Made by a program: the position numbers and the translations under genes. The notes beneath the pieces are model-generated. The model was not told the DNA's origin, ran no database searches, and saw nothing but the letters and a program-made list of their open reading frames with translations. A DNA stretch of 64,000 bases, taken from Desmodesmus armatus (Eukaryota; Chlorophyta; Chlorophyceae; Sphaeropleales; Scenedesmaceae). Location: positions 285,884-349,883 of the forward strand of contig VIIQ02000093.1 in NCBI GenBank assembly GCA_007449985.2, given 5' to 3'. Of the stretch, positions 12,209-24,239 are shown one piece after another. The stretch's first letter is position 1, and each line of letters begins with the position of its first letter.

Positions 12209-14000
12209 ATGGCAGGTGCTGAGTCACCATCGCTGGTGGCCCTGCCAGACCCCTGCCTGCTGCGAGTGCTGCAGTGCTGTGCAGCTGACGACCACCGCAG
12301 CCTGTTTAGTGCCGCCAGGGCCCACAGCAGGCTGCACCAGGCAGCTGTGCTGGCGCTGAACAGCATCACAGCGCGTGTGTCCCAACAGCAGCAGGTGGAC
12401 AGCGTGCTGGTGTACTTGGGTAAGCACAGTCAGCATGTGAAGAGGCTTGAGCTAACGAAGGAAGATGGCTTCCTGAAGTCCACATCCACCAGCTGCCCAC
12501 ACAGCTCCAGCTCAGCAGCTTGCAGCTTGAGAGGCTCAGCATACAGCTGCAGCAAGGCAATGGCTTTCAGGGCGTGCTGGGGCCTGCTGCCGCAAGAGTA
12601 GCAGCCCTCAAGAAGCTGCGGCTAAAGAACTGCACGCTGCTTGACGATGAACCGGCTGAGGCTCTGGCTGCAGCACTGTTGCAGCTGCCTGCTGCGCTGG
12701 AGCACCTTGGCATCAGGGATGTGCACGTTGGTTGGGAGCGTGTGCAGTTCCCAGCTGGTGTGTTGCAGCAGCTGAAGCACCTCACGTACCTTGAGCTTGG
12801 TGTGAATATAATGGGCCCTGATAAGGCCAGCCCTGCTTTGCAGCCGTTGCAGGCCTTGACGCGGCTAGTGGAACTCCGGCTTGACTGGCTGCGGGAGGTT
12901 ATCACCCCCAGCATCCTGTCGGGCATGCAGCGCCTCACACGCCTGGAGCTGTCAGGCGAGGTGGACCTAGAGCCAGGCGCCTTGGCTGATAAGACCCAGC
13001 TGCAGCACCTGTGCTTGCATGACTGCAGGATAGTTGGGCGTGCAGCAGGGGTGGCACAGCTGTTGTTCAACCTGCAGCCCCTGCAGCAGCTGACAAACCT
13101 GAACCTTCATTTGAGCTTGCGGGTTGTTGAGGGAAGCAACCCTCCTGCATCAGCCTATGGAGCCCTCACCTCAAGTAGCAAGCTGCAGCACCTTAATATC
13201 AGCTGGTGCACACTGCCAGCAGGTGCATGGCAGCACATGTTCCCTGCTGGCAGGCAGCTTCCCAGCCTGCAGTCACTCGATATCACAGGTGCACAACATT
13301 CACATGGCAAGTATGCCCAAGCTCCTGAAGGCAGCCGTCTTGTCAGCTGCTGCCCTGGCCTGCGGTCCCTCTCCATGGCAGCCCTGCACAACCCAGAGCC
13401 GGCCACTTTAAACCAGCTGCAGCTGCTTACCAGGCTGCAGAGTGTGGCCACAATCGGTGGGCTACCACGTAAGATCAACTTGTCAGGTGAGGTGGCTTTT
13501 GTTGTGTTTCCTTGTTGGTTTTGATCATTTTGAGCTGCTTTCTGACACAACAAGCAGCACCAGGTGGTTATGTGTGTTTGTGCCTTGCCCGCAGTGTCTT
13601 CTCGTGTTGCTTTCAGACAGAGATCCCAAGGCCCCGCGTGTGCTGGATTGCATCAGCAGCTGTCAAGCACAGCATGGGTTCATGATGGCATGTATCACTG
13701 AGTTGTGGCTGTGTCCGCATAAAGGGTACTTGTAAAAGACTTGCATGCAGTGCTAGCGTTCCTATCCCAAAATGTCCTACAGGTGTTGATTGCAAAGCCA
13801 CATGCGTTGGGTAACTGCGCCATGAGGCACTGTCAAACGAGGTGCTGCCTTTTCTGCTATTGCGACTGCTGTTGGTACTTCTGCTGCTGTTGGCAGGTGG
13901 TGATGCACCTGTGTGGCAGCAGTTGCAGCAGCTCCTCCTTGACCATGTTGACCCTGGAGTGGCACAGCAGGCGGCTGCAGCACTTGCAGAGTCGCATTGA
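12209..14000 (+). CDS. LRR gene B: F-box-like LRR paralogue, shortened and frame-broken
   Basis: Exon 1 is 12209-13486 and exon 2 is 13897-14000. The start (MAGAESPSLVALPDPCLL) matches the family. The frame breaks near 12472: upstream reads in frame 2 to a stop at 12599-12601, downstream in frame 1. Adding one C to the CC at 12472-12473 yields FPEVHIHQLP, which aligns with FPVHLPQLP of paralogue D. The protein would then be about 460 residues. It is shorter than its sisters because a segment of about 50 residues is missing before the last exon-1 repeats (the block LSGLQTLxC...CQLTGLRELxV of the others). It is either a pseudogene in the making or a good gene with one base error. The role is unknown, as for its paralogues. 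Confidence 0.75.
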
Positions 14001-14653
14001 CTGGACAGCAACACACGCAACAGGTGGGTGTACTGTGATCAACTTGCTGAGGCTGTTATGCACACAGATGTCGCTGATTTAATCACACCGGCACATACCC
14101 ATGATTTTGCACTACACCCATGATTTTGCACTACATCAGCGCTCAATCAGCACTCAATCAGCAAGAATTCTTCTTCGAAGTGTCGAGGTACTTGTGCGGC
14201 TATTGTGACCATGCATCATGCATGATCACGATGCTGCCTGCGGGTCGGACATGCCACCCGGTGCAGGTAGCAAGAGTGGGGCGCTCTGTGAGGCATAAGG
14301 TCTGTGAGGCATGCATGGTGAATGTAGGGTGTGACAACCCGCTAGCCAGCCCTGCAGCTACGGGGCCCATTCCACCCCAATGCACATGCCGCCTGACGAT
14401 AGACACTCACACCGCCGCTGAGCGCAACAGCAGGCCCCTTTTGTTGCAACCCAGCCTGTTGCAACCCAGCCTGTAACAACCCAGCCTGCCCCTACTGGTG
14501 TGCTCTGTCACCTGTATGCAGGTGGGATGTGTGCGTTGGGCTGTGATTGAAGGTAACGTGGTGGATGCACAACTGCATGGACAACCACTACAGGGGGTGG
14601 TTGGTCAGCACCGGCATGAGGAGGTGGAGATCGCCACAGGAGCAGTGATATGT

Positions 14654-14692
14654 AGCTTCATAGCTACAGGTGTAACTTTAATTTGATTTGAT
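14654..14692 (+). repeat. 39-bp dispersed repeat, copy 2
   Basis: Identical to 9862-9900. Here the first bases extend to GTAGCTTCATAGCTAC, a small hairpin of five base pairs. It sits in the 3' UTR exon or spacer of LRR gene B, whereas copy 1 sits in the coding-region intron of gene A. The positions are not equivalent, so the element moved independently of the gene duplications. Confidence 0.85.
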
Positions 14693-15041
14693 GTGTACGT
14701 GGGAGTGCCCAGTTGTGCTGGCAGCTGGCTGGGGGATGTCTTGCGTACAGTGCAGCTTGAGGTCAGCATGCAGTGTGCAGCTTTGTGACCAGATGCCTGT
14801 GACATGCATCTTGCTGCGTGGTGTGAGTGACTGGTGCCATGTGATGGTTTGGTTTGGCTGCTAGTTGTGGATGTAATTTGGTGTCTGGGACAGTCTGCGC
14901 TTTATGAAGCACCACCTTGATGTTGACTGCAGCACGTCATGCAACCGTATGAATGTTTTCACTTTGGTTGCTATAATTTGTACCTTGTGGGTTTTCTGCA
15001 GCTCCACCTGACTTGCTGGTGGCTGATGGGCAGCAGTTGGG

Positions 15042-15062
15042 CCACAGCACAACACATCACAC
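15042..15062 (+). promoter_or_regulatory. Conserved upstream box of LRR gene C
   Basis: CCACAGCACAACACATCACAC lies 425 bp before the ATG of C, within a wider block from 15007 (cctgacttgctgg...) shared with B and E. Confidence 0.45.
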
Positions 15063-15466
15063 ATCGTGGCATGTCAGTAACCCGAAAACTTTTTGTGTCT
15101 AACAGATGGGATGTCTTATCGCATGCCACTTGCTTCAACCAACACCTATTTCGTCACCTCCCAACAGTTGCTGTCTTTCGAGATGATCTGCACTTCGACC
15201 CAATTGTGTGTCCACCAGCAGTGATTCAGTGACTGCTATAGTCAGATTCAACGTACAGTACCTCTTTGAGGTAAGCTTGAGCGGCAAATGAAGCGGCTGC
15301 TGTGATCAGCACTCTGCCATGTGAGGCATGCCTGTATCAGCACAGTGCTGTCCCTCTTCTGCCGTCCCCTTGGACACCGAGACTGCTCCAAGATTGAATG
15401 CATCGACGTGACAAAATGACGTGCGTAGCTGTGCTGTTGTTGCCGTGTGCTGCTGCCCCCCACAGG

Positions 15467-17302
15467 ATGTCAGATGAGGGGTTCATGCTGCTGGCACTGC
15501 CGAAGCCCTGCCTGCTGCGGGTGCTGCAGTGCTGTGCAGCAGACGACCACAGCAGCCTGTTCAATGCCGCCAGGGCTCACAGCTGGCTGCACCAGGCAGC
15601 TGTGGTGGCGCTGCGCAGCATCACCCTGCAAGTGTCGCAACAGCAGCAGATCGATGGCGTGATGGTGTACCTGGGCAAGTACGGTCAGCATGTGAACGGC
15701 CTTGAGCTCATCGGAGATGACCCGTATGGCCTCGACATGTCTCCCAGCCAACTGCCCCAACAGCTGCAGCTCACCAGCCTGCAGCTTTCAGAGCTTAGCC
15801 TGCAGCTGCAGCCCGGCAATGGCTCCCAGGGCATGCTGGGGGCTGCTGCCACAATAGCAGCCCTTCCGCAGCTGCACCTGTCCGACTGCCAGCTGCTGGG
15901 CAATGGGGCGGCTGCGGTGCTTGGTGCAGAGCTGTCGCAGCTGCCTGCTGGGCTGGAGCACCTAACCATTCGTGACCTGTATGGTGAGGGGAGCATGGTG
16001 CCGTTTCCAGCTAGGGTTTTGCAGCAGCTGCCGCATCTCACCTACCTTGAGCTTTGTGGGGTCGAGGTTGTGGGCTCTGATGAGGCCGGCCCTGCACTGC
16101 AGCCCATGCAGGCCTTGACCCGGCTAGTAGGTCTCAAGCTTGAGTGCCTGGAAGGAGTAGCAGTCACATCCAGCATGCTGTTGGGTATGCAGCAGCTTAC
16201 GTACTTGGAGACGTCAGATGGGGTGCAGCTAGAGCCATGTGCCCTGGCTGGCAAGACCAAGCTGCAGCACCTGTGTTTGAGCGACTGCAGCATATCTGGA
16301 GGTGCAGCAGGGGTGGCACAGCTGCTGATTAACATGCAGCCCCTGCAGCAGCTTACACACCTCAGCCTTGATTCGAGCTTGCCAGATGTCCAGGGCGGCA
16401 ACCCTCCTGCATCGGCCTATGCAGCCCTCACGGCCAGCAGCAAGTTGCAGCACCTCGACATCAGCCACTGCGGACTGCCAGCAGGTGTGTGGCAGCACCT
16501 GTTCCCTATTGGCAGGCAGCTGCCAAACCTGCAGGCAGTCCGTCTCACAGGTGCCAGGCAGCCACCAGGTGACTATGCCCAGGCACCTGAAGGCAGCCGC
16601 CTTGTCAGCTGCTGCCCTGGCCTGCAGTCGTTGCAGATGGGGTTGTTACGGGGCAGTGCAGAGTCGCTCGCCCCACTGCAGGGGCTTAGCGGGCTGCAGA
16701 CTCTGCATTGCGGCTGGGATGAAGCCACGGCAGAGATTGTGCAGGTGGTGTGTCAGCTAACAGGGCTGAGGGAGCTGGAGATGTGGGGCTCGGCGCGCAT
16801 GCAGCAAGAGGGGTCGTTGCTGCAGCTGACGCAGCTGAAGCGGCTGACCATCCTGCAGTTCTGGGGCGATATTGGTCATCACATGTTTTTGCCAGGTGGG
16901 TTCAACACTTCATCTGGTTGTGTTGTTGACCCATCTATCGTGTGTGGGCGTGGTCTGCTGACAAACTAACAGCACCAGGTCTGGTGTGCCTGGCCCTCCT
17001 TGTCCCGGTATGCGAACTCTGACATGGGTGAACGCGAGAGCCACTAACCTAGAGGCTCACTGGTCTTGTCATCTGCCTGATTAGGGTGCTATGCATAAGT
17101 TGGATGAGGTTGTGCTGCATCTCGCGTGCATGAGGGGGATGCCACTAAGCTGCACTGTGGGTGAAGCGTGCCTTTGATGCTACTGTGTTTGTTTGCAGGT
17201 GGTCAGCAGCCCGTGAGGCGTGACCTACTGCAGCATCACCTTGACCACCCCAACCCTGGAGTGGCACGGCAGGCGGCTGCAGCACTGGCAAACTTGCACT
17301 GA
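15467..17302 (+). CDS. LRR gene C: F-box-like LRR paralogue
   Basis: Exon 1 is 15467-16895 and exon 2 is 17199-17302 (phase 1), giving 510 residues. The start is the ATG just after a CACAG acceptor. The N-terminal F-box-like stretch is MLLALPKPCLLRVLQCCAAD. Leu-rich repeats follow, such as LTYLELCGVEVVG, LVGLKLECLEG and LQHLCLSDCSISGGAAGVAQ. Exon 2 encodes GGQQPVRRDLLQHHLDHPN and the family ending VARQAAAALANLH. The frame is intact throughout, so it is probably functional. It lies about 3.2 kb from B and D, part of a regular tandem array. The substrate or partner is unknown. Confidence 0.87.
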
Positions 17303-18658
17303 CACATCAACACAAGCACCAGGTGCGTGTACACACCCGCATGCTGATGTCATGACCTGGTTGGGCCCAAGTGTTGGAAGGAGGCTGCATAGGGTGGGTG
17401 TGACGCGTGTTCAGGTGTCAACGTGTGACAGCCAGCTAGCGTGCAGGAGCCGTGGGTGTTGGGGAGCTGTCGCATACAGGAGCATGACGCTGCCTTTGCA
17501 AGGCAATCGAACCAGCCACTTGTAAACTGAGATGACAAGGTGCCTGCAACAGTTTCAGGCACAGCGCGCAGTCACCCTGGTGTGCGCTGTCGCTTGTCTT
17601 GCAGGTGGGATGTGTTATTCGAGCAGCCTGAGCATGACAGGGTGGAGCCAGGACTGCCTGGGTCACTCCACTGGGACAATGAGCAGCAAGCTGAGGAGGG
17701 GTCGGTCTTGATGAGCAGCAGCTTGTACACATGTGGCCATCATGCATGGCATGCATGTGACCATTACACCCAGCAGCTGCAAGGTTCCAGTTACTTTTTT
17801 GCTTGAGAGAGAGTGTATTTGTTTGTGGGGGCATTAAAGCCGACAGCTTGAGTTGTGATTTTACCGCAATTGTGATCAGTTGTGCCTCTTTTGCCTACGT
17901 GAGTGTAGCTTTGAGGCTCACTGGTGATGTACAGTTGCTTTTACTCGGCGGTGGAATAACTGGCAGCGGTCCATAGTGGTGTTTTGCATCACCGGCCTCA
18001 ATGTTTTTGAGTGGATATCATGCCGTGTTGCATGGTGCTGTGCAGTACGGTCATCATGGCTGCTTTTGCCAACCTGTTGCAACACGTTCAGTTGACATAT
18101 CATGCTGCCACTTTACCTGCCAGGATACTATATATAGTAGGGAATGGGAAACTGCACAATGCGGTATGGGAGAAAGTGACGCGGTGTGAAAGTGATGGTG
18201 GGCTTGAGGCTTGTGGTGCTGAAGGGACAGCAGTACTGCACAGTACGTCACATGTTATCTCGTGCGACGATCAGCAGCCGTTAATTACAGGAAGAGAAAG
18301 TTACAACAATGTTTCACAAGCACCTCAAGTAACTGTAGCATCGCCATAAAGTTGCCTGCATCACGATCCAACGCAAGCTTTGGCACTTTCCCACCACTTC
18401 ACATCTGTTCACATCTCGTTTTGAAAGTGAGTACACCACCACCCAAAGGTAAGAGACAGCGGCGCAGATGTGAGGCTGGATCAGTGCTAGTGCTGGTGTC
18501 TCCTTCTGGAACGAGAGCAGTGGACACTGCTGCTGTTGTGCTGTCTTTCCATCGCCTAGGGCACGGTGATCGCAACAATTTTGCTGCTTTGATATCGAGC
18601 ACATCACATGCGACATTCTTATCGTGTGCTGCTGTTGTTCCCCTGTTGCTCCCACAGG
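17303..18658 (+). other. Spliced 3' UTR of LRR C and spacer to LRR D
   Basis: The donor is at 17323, 20 nt after the stop, and the acceptor ends at 17604. The downstream exon stays open from the acceptor to 17806 in one frame (WDVLFEQPEHDRVEPGLPG at its start), and the same frame is open in gene D. From about 17810 to 18600 the sequence is A/T-richer and I see no gene. The upstream box of the other paralogues is hard to find here; a weak match lies near 18226-18251. Confidence 0.45.
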
Positions 18659-20463
18659 ATGGCAGGTGGTGACTCATCATTGCTGCTGGCACTGCCAGAC
18701 TCCTGCCTGCTGCGAGTGCTGCAGTGCTGTGCAGCAGAAGGCCACCGCATCCTGTTCAATGCCGCCAGGGCCCACAGCAGGCTGCACCAGACAGCTGTGC
18801 TGGCGCTGCGCAGCATCAGAGCACAGGTGCCGCAACAGCAGCAGATGGACAGTGTGATGGTGTACCTGGGCAAGCACGGCCAGCATGTGGACAGCCTTGA
18901 GCTCAGGGGAGATGAGCGGTTTCCAGTCCACCTCCCCCAGCTGCCCCCACAGCTGCAGCTCACCAGCCTGCAGCTGCAAGAGCTCAGCCTGCAGCTGCAG
19001 CCGGGCAATGGCTCACATGGCGTGCTGGGGGCTGCTGCCTCAGTAGCAGCCCTCAAGCAGCTGCGGCTGACAGACTGCAAGCTGCGTGACGATAGGGCGG
19101 ATGACGCGCTGGCTGCAGCACTGGCGCTGCTGCCTGATGGGCTTGAGCACCTCAGCCTCAGCATTTTGGAGGATGCTGAATTGGACGTGGTGAAGTTCCC
19201 TGCCGACGTGCTGCATCAGCTGCAGCACCTCCAGCACCTCACATGCCTTGAGCTGAGCGAGTTGAATGTTCAGGATGTGGGCGGCACCAATTCCAGCCCT
19301 GACCTGCACTGCAGCGGGCCGCTGCAGACCTTGACTGGGCTAGTGGGTCTAAAGCTTGAGCATCTGCAGGTTGTCATCAGCTCCAGCAGGCTGTCAGGCA
19401 TGCAGCGCCTGACAGGCTTAGAGCTGAAGACAGCTGAGCTAGAGCCAGGTGCCCTGGCTGGTATGACCCAGCTGCAGCACCTGGCTTTGGTATGGTGCAC
19501 GCTACTTGGTGGTGCAGCAGGGGTGGCACAGCTGTTGTCCCACCTGCAGCCCCTGCAGCAGCTGACACACCTCAACGTGTATAACAGCTTGCAGGCTGTT
19601 GAGGGCAGCAACCCTCCTGCATCAGCCTACGCAGCCCTGACAGCAAGCAGCAAGCTGCAGCACCTTGACATCAGTAACTGCAAACTGCCAGGTTTGTGGC
19701 AGCACCTGTTCCCTACTGGCAGGCAGCTGCCAAACCTGCAGTCACTCAGTATCATGGGTACCAAGCACCCATCCGGCATTGTTGCCCAGGCTCCTGAAGG
19801 CAGCCGCCTTGTCAGCTGCTGCCCTGGCCTGCGGTCTCTCCGCATGGAGGGCCTGCGCAGCCCAGAGCTTGCGCTGGTGCAGGGGCTGAGCGGGCTACAG
19901 ACACTGTGGTGCAGTCGGGGAGATGCGACAGCTGAGTTTGTGCCGGTGGTTTGTCAGCTGACAGGCCTGAGGGAGCTGGCTGTGTGGGGCTCTTGGCATA
20001 GGGAAAAGGCGGGGTCACTGCTGCAGCTTACGCAGCTGCAGCAGCTGACCAAGCTGTATTGTTCGATCGGAAACGGCAGGCGTGCACGTCAGATCAACTT
20101 GTCAGGTGAGGTGCACAGTCTTGGATTTGTATCCTTGTTGCTTGTGTATCATGTTTGGCTGTTGCTTCCTGACAAATCCAGCAGCACCAGGCTGGTGATG
20201 TGCATGCAATGCTAGTGCTAGCGTTCCTATCGCAGACCGTCTGACAAGGATCCATGAATTTGTTGCATGCCCAAGCGTTGAGTCTTGCCATCCTATGGCA
20301 CGTCCATCGATGCACTGCGCTGACTGCTGTATGATTGCTGCTGCTACTGTTGTTAGCAGGTGGTGATGAGCCCGTGTGGCAGCAGCTGGCGCGGTTCCAC
20401 CTGGGTGATGCTGACCCTGCAGTGGCACAACAGGCGGCTGCAGCACTGGCAGGATTGCAATGA
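18659..20463 (+). CDS. LRR gene D: F-box-like LRR paralogue
   Basis: Exon 1 is 18659-20105 and exon 2 is 20360-20463 (phase 1), giving 516 residues. The start follows a CCACAG acceptor. The N-terminus reads SSLLLALPDSCLLRVLQCCA. Repeats include LTCLELSELNVQDVGG, LVGLKLEHLQVVISS and LQHLALVWCTLLGGAAGVAQ. A short insertion (LQHLQHLTCLEL plus about ten residues) distinguishes it from C. Exon 2 encodes GGDEPVWQQLARFHLGDADP and the family tail ending AAALAGLQ. The frame is intact. Role as for A: possible SCF substrate adaptor, not provable here. Confidence 0.87.
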
Positions 20464-21796
20464 GCATCAATACAAGCATCAGGTGGGTCCATTGCTGTTC
20501 TGATCATGCTGGGTTCCTAGTGTTGGAGCGAGGCTGCAGAAGGTGGGCAGGGAACACGTATATGTGCAACATGCATGACAGCCACTGGCGCCAAGAGAAC
20601 CTCATGCACTGAAGGGTCACTGATGATGTGATGATCTCACGCCACCCCGGCGGAGGGTCAAGGGCACACCACCAGTTGCTTAGTGGCTGTGACGACAGCA
20701 TGCCTACACTATGACTAAGCTCTCTAGTAGAGAGCTCATCCTGCCCCCTGCTGTGTGCTGTCTCTTGTCCTGCAGGTGGGCTGAGTTTGCTGAGTATGTG
20801 CCCTGGCATGATGGGGTAGACCCACTGCTGTCTGAGTGGCCACAGCCCTACCTGAGGGGAGCAAGAGCAGCAGCTGTGCCTGTTAGCAGCTGTTGTAAAG
20901 GCCGGATGCCGAGCAGCGCACAAGTGGCAATGCACAAATTTGCCGCCCAGCAAGGTTTTGTGTGGGCCAGAAAGTTTGGGGAGGCTGGGGTGTTGGGCAG
21001 CTCTGAAGAGCTTTAGGTCATGGCGGCCTTTCAAGCACATACGGGACTTGTGCTGCTGGTTTGTGGCCGTGCTGCCTTCGGTCAGATCTGGGTGTGCTTG
21101 TTTTTTGGTGGGAGGTTGCCGGGCTGAGATCGTTGGGTTTGGTGTGGATGGGTGGGTGGGTCGGCCTTGTTCCCCAACAAGTTTGGGGTGGCTGGAAGGA
21201 CAGCTTTGACGATTTGCAGGTCGTTTGAGTGATGGCCTCGTTTTGGAAATGGCCCTTGTGCTGTTGCCTAGCATTGGCTGGCAAGTTATGAATTTGATTG
21301 GGAGGTTTGAGCCCCGCCTGACTTGCGGGCTGTTCGGCAGCAGTGTTGGGCCAGTGTTAGCCACAGCACAACACAACATACCCCAAGGATCAACAGTTGT
21401 GGAGTAAAACCGCACATGTCATGCCAATCACAGACAATGCTTGAGATTATATATCGCCATCCTTCCACCCGCACGTTTGTCGCCTGAGAATCCTTCATCA
21501 CCTTCAGATGCTTTGATCAAACTCATGCTCTGCACTCCTACCCACAAGCTTGTGCACTTCGGTGACTTTGATCGCGAACTTCTGCGTACATTTTCCAGAG
21601 GCTTTTCAAAGGTACAGTGGTACAGGCAGGGGATCAACGCTGGTCATGACAGCTTCACTGACAGCCAGTCAGCACAGTGCTGCTGCTCTCTCACCTGGGG
21701 CATGGAGACCGCAACAACACATCTTGCCGTCCAGCCTACAATATTAATTGTATTTAGCTCCTTTTATGTTGCCGTGTGCGTGGCTGCTCCCACAGG
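20464..21796 (+). other. Spliced 3' UTR of LRR D, degenerate repeat and spacer to LRR E
   Basis: The donor is at 20483, 19 nt after the stop, and the acceptor ends at 20775. The exon after it is open to 21016 in one frame (starts WAEFAEYVPWHDGVDPLLSE). About 20976-21295 (ctgccttcgg... ggtgggtcggcctt... gacgatttgcaggtc) is homologous to the region after gene E, so the paralogous block extends well beyond the coding part. The upstream box of E is at 21361-21380. Confidence 0.5.
21361..21380 (+). promoter_or_regulatory. Conserved upstream box of LRR gene E
   Basis: CCACAGCACAACACAACATA lies 436 bp before the ATG of E. The wider block from 21317 (cctgacttgcggg... ggcagcagtgttggg) matches those of B and C. 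Confidence 0.45.
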
Positions 21797-23743
21797 ATGG
21801 CAGCATATGAGGGTCCCTTGCTGCTGGCACTGCCGGACCCCTGCCTGCTGCGGGTGCTGCAGTGCCTTGCAGTGGACGACGTCCGCAGCCTGTTCAGTGC
21901 CGCCAGATCCCACAGCAAGCTGCACCAGGCAGCTGTGGTGGCGCTGCGCAGCATCAAGGCACATGTGTCCCAACAGCAGCAGATGGACCGCGTGATGGTG
22001 TATCTGGGCAAGCACAGTCAGCATGTGGACAGACTTAAGCTTGATGGAGCCAAGAATTTTTCAGTCCAACTGCGCCAGCTGCCCCAACAGCTGCATCCCA
22101 GCAGCCTGCAGCTTGACAACCTCAGCCTGCAGCTGCAGCCGGGTGATGGTTCCGAGGGCGTGTTGGGGGCTGCTGCTGCAGTAGCAGCACTCAAGCAGCT
22201 GCGGCTGACGCACTGCCGGCTGCTTGACGTCGGGGCGTCCGACGCGCTGGCTGCAGCACTGTCGCAGGTACCTGCTGTGCTTGAACACCTCAGCATCAAC
22301 GAGTTGTGGGAAACTGGGGGCCCCGTGCAGTTTCCAGCGGGTGTTCCGCAGCGGCTGCAGCACCTCACCTACCTTGAGCTTGGTGAGGTTGTTGTAGCCG
22401 GCCTCGATGAGGCCAGCCCTGCCCTGCAGCCGCTGCAGGCCTTGACTCGGCTGGTAGGTCTCAAGCTTGAAGACCTGCAGGATGTGGTTACCTTCAGCAT
22501 GCTGTCAGGCATGCAGCACCTTACGTGGCTGGAGCTGTGCACCGAGATAGAGCCAGGTGCTCTGGCTGGTATGACCCAGCTGCAGCACCTGTGCTTGGAC
22601 AGCTGCATCGTACTCGGAGGTGCAGCTGGGGTTGCACAGCTGTTGTCCCACCTGCAGCCCCTGCAGCAGCTGACACACCTCAGCGTGGCTCACAGCTTGC
22701 TGGCTGTTGAGGGGAGCAACCCTCCTGCAGCAGCCTATGCAGCCCTGACAGCCAGCAGCAAGCTGCAGCACCTTGATGTCAACTTTTGCACACTGCCAGC
22801 AGGTGTGTGGCAGCACCTGTTCCCGGCTGGCAGGCAGCTGCCAAACCTGCAGGCACTCAACATCTCCAGTGTGCGTTACCCATCCATTCATTGCCAACCT
22901 CCTGAGGGCAGCCGCCTTGTCAGCTGCTGCCCTGGCCTTCAGTCTCTCCACATGTGGGGCCTGCGGAGCCCAGAGCTGGCGCTAGTGCAGGGGCTGAGCG
23001 GGCTGCAGACACTGCACTGCAGCTGGGGGGATGCGACAGCCGAGGTTGTGCAGGGGGTGTGTCAGCTGACAGGGCTGAGGGAGCTGGTTGTGTGGGGCTC
23101 TGTGCACATCAAGGACAAAGGGTCGCTGCTGCGACTTACGCAGCTGCAGCAGCTGACCAAGCTGCAGTTTAGATTCACAACCGGTATCAGTGGTCCTGAA
23201 CACTTGATCAACTTGTCAGGTGAGGTGCACAGTCTTGAATTGTTTCCTTCTTGCTGTTTTGTCTTGCCAGACATACCTGGTTTCCACCCCAATAGTATTG
23301 CCTCCTGAAACAACCAGTAGCAGCATGTCCTGATAGCTATGTGGTCATGTGGGTGTGTGCCTTGTCGCAATGTCTCATTTGTTGCTGTCAGACTGGGATC
23401 CCAAGGCCCCCTGTGTGCTGGATGGCATCAACGGCTGTCAAGCATGGGTTCACTGTTGCATGTAGCTGTGTTCACATTATGAGTATGCTAGCGTTCCTGT
23501 CTTATAGAGCCCTACAAGGGTTCCTTGCAAGCCACATGCGTGGAATATATCTCCACCATGTGCCACTTCAAATGATGTGCTGCCTTGACTGAAGTTGTGA
23601 CTGTTGCTGTTATGACTGCTGCTGCTGCAGTTTGGGCAGGTGGCGGTAAGCCCGTGTGGCGCCAGCTGCTGCAGTTCCACCTTGACCACCCTGACCTTGG
23701 GGTGGCACAGCAGGCGGCTGCAGCACTGGCGGGATTGCAGTAA
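21797..23743 (+). CDS. LRR gene E: F-box-like LRR paralogue, last of the array
   Basis: Exon 1 is 21797-23219 and exon 2 is 23640-23743 (phase 1), giving 508 residues. The start follows a CCACAG acceptor. The N-terminus (PLLLALPDPCLLRVLQCLAV) and the following SLFSAARSHSKLHQAAVVAL match the family F-box-like region. Repeats include LTYLELGEVVVAG, LVGLKLEDLQDVVT and LQHLCLDSCIVLGGAAGVAQ. Exon 2 encodes GGKPVWRQLLQFHLDHPD and the tail AAALAGLQ, stop TAA (TGA in the other four). The frame is intact. No obvious targeting signal. Confidence 0.87.
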
Positions 23744-24239
23744 ATAGACAGGCAACACATGCGGCAGGTGGGTACCCTGACCGGTCACTGCGGTCTGCAT
23801 CATGCTGGGTCGCTAGCGTCGCAGGGATGCTGCAGAGGGTGGGGGTGCAACATATCCAGGTGCAACATATGACAGCCAGCTGGCGCTGTGGGGCCTCTGA
23901 GCACAACTGGATCCCATCACACACCACACTCACTGAGGCTCAAGGGCACAGAAACATGTATTACATTGAATGAGACGACGGCAAGCCTGCACTGTTCTGG
24001 AGCTCAGGCTGGCCCCTGCTGTGTGCTGCCTCGTGCGCTGCAGGCGGGGTTTGTTGAACACATGAGTTGTTGTGTGCATTGAGTGTGTGCGGAGGACCCA
24101 CACTGCCTGAAGCGTCACAGCCTTGCTTATCAGGAGGAAGAGGAGCAGCTTTGCCTGCTTGCAGCTGGTGGAAGGGCCTGACTTTGAGCAGCATACTAGT
24201 GGTATCGTACGTGGGTGCCCCCAATTGAGTTTTTTGGCG

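Larger units (their letters stand above)
14001..15466 (+). other. Spliced 3' UTR of LRR B and spacer to LRR C
   Basis: The donor is at 14024, 23 nt after the stop, and the acceptor ends at 14521; the following exon begins gtgggatgtgt as in gene C. Copy 2 of the 39-bp repeat lies at 14654-14692. The conserved box of gene C is at 15042-15062. Between 14100 and 14150 the phrase catgattttgcactac is directly repeated. I see no other gene. Confidence 0.5.
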
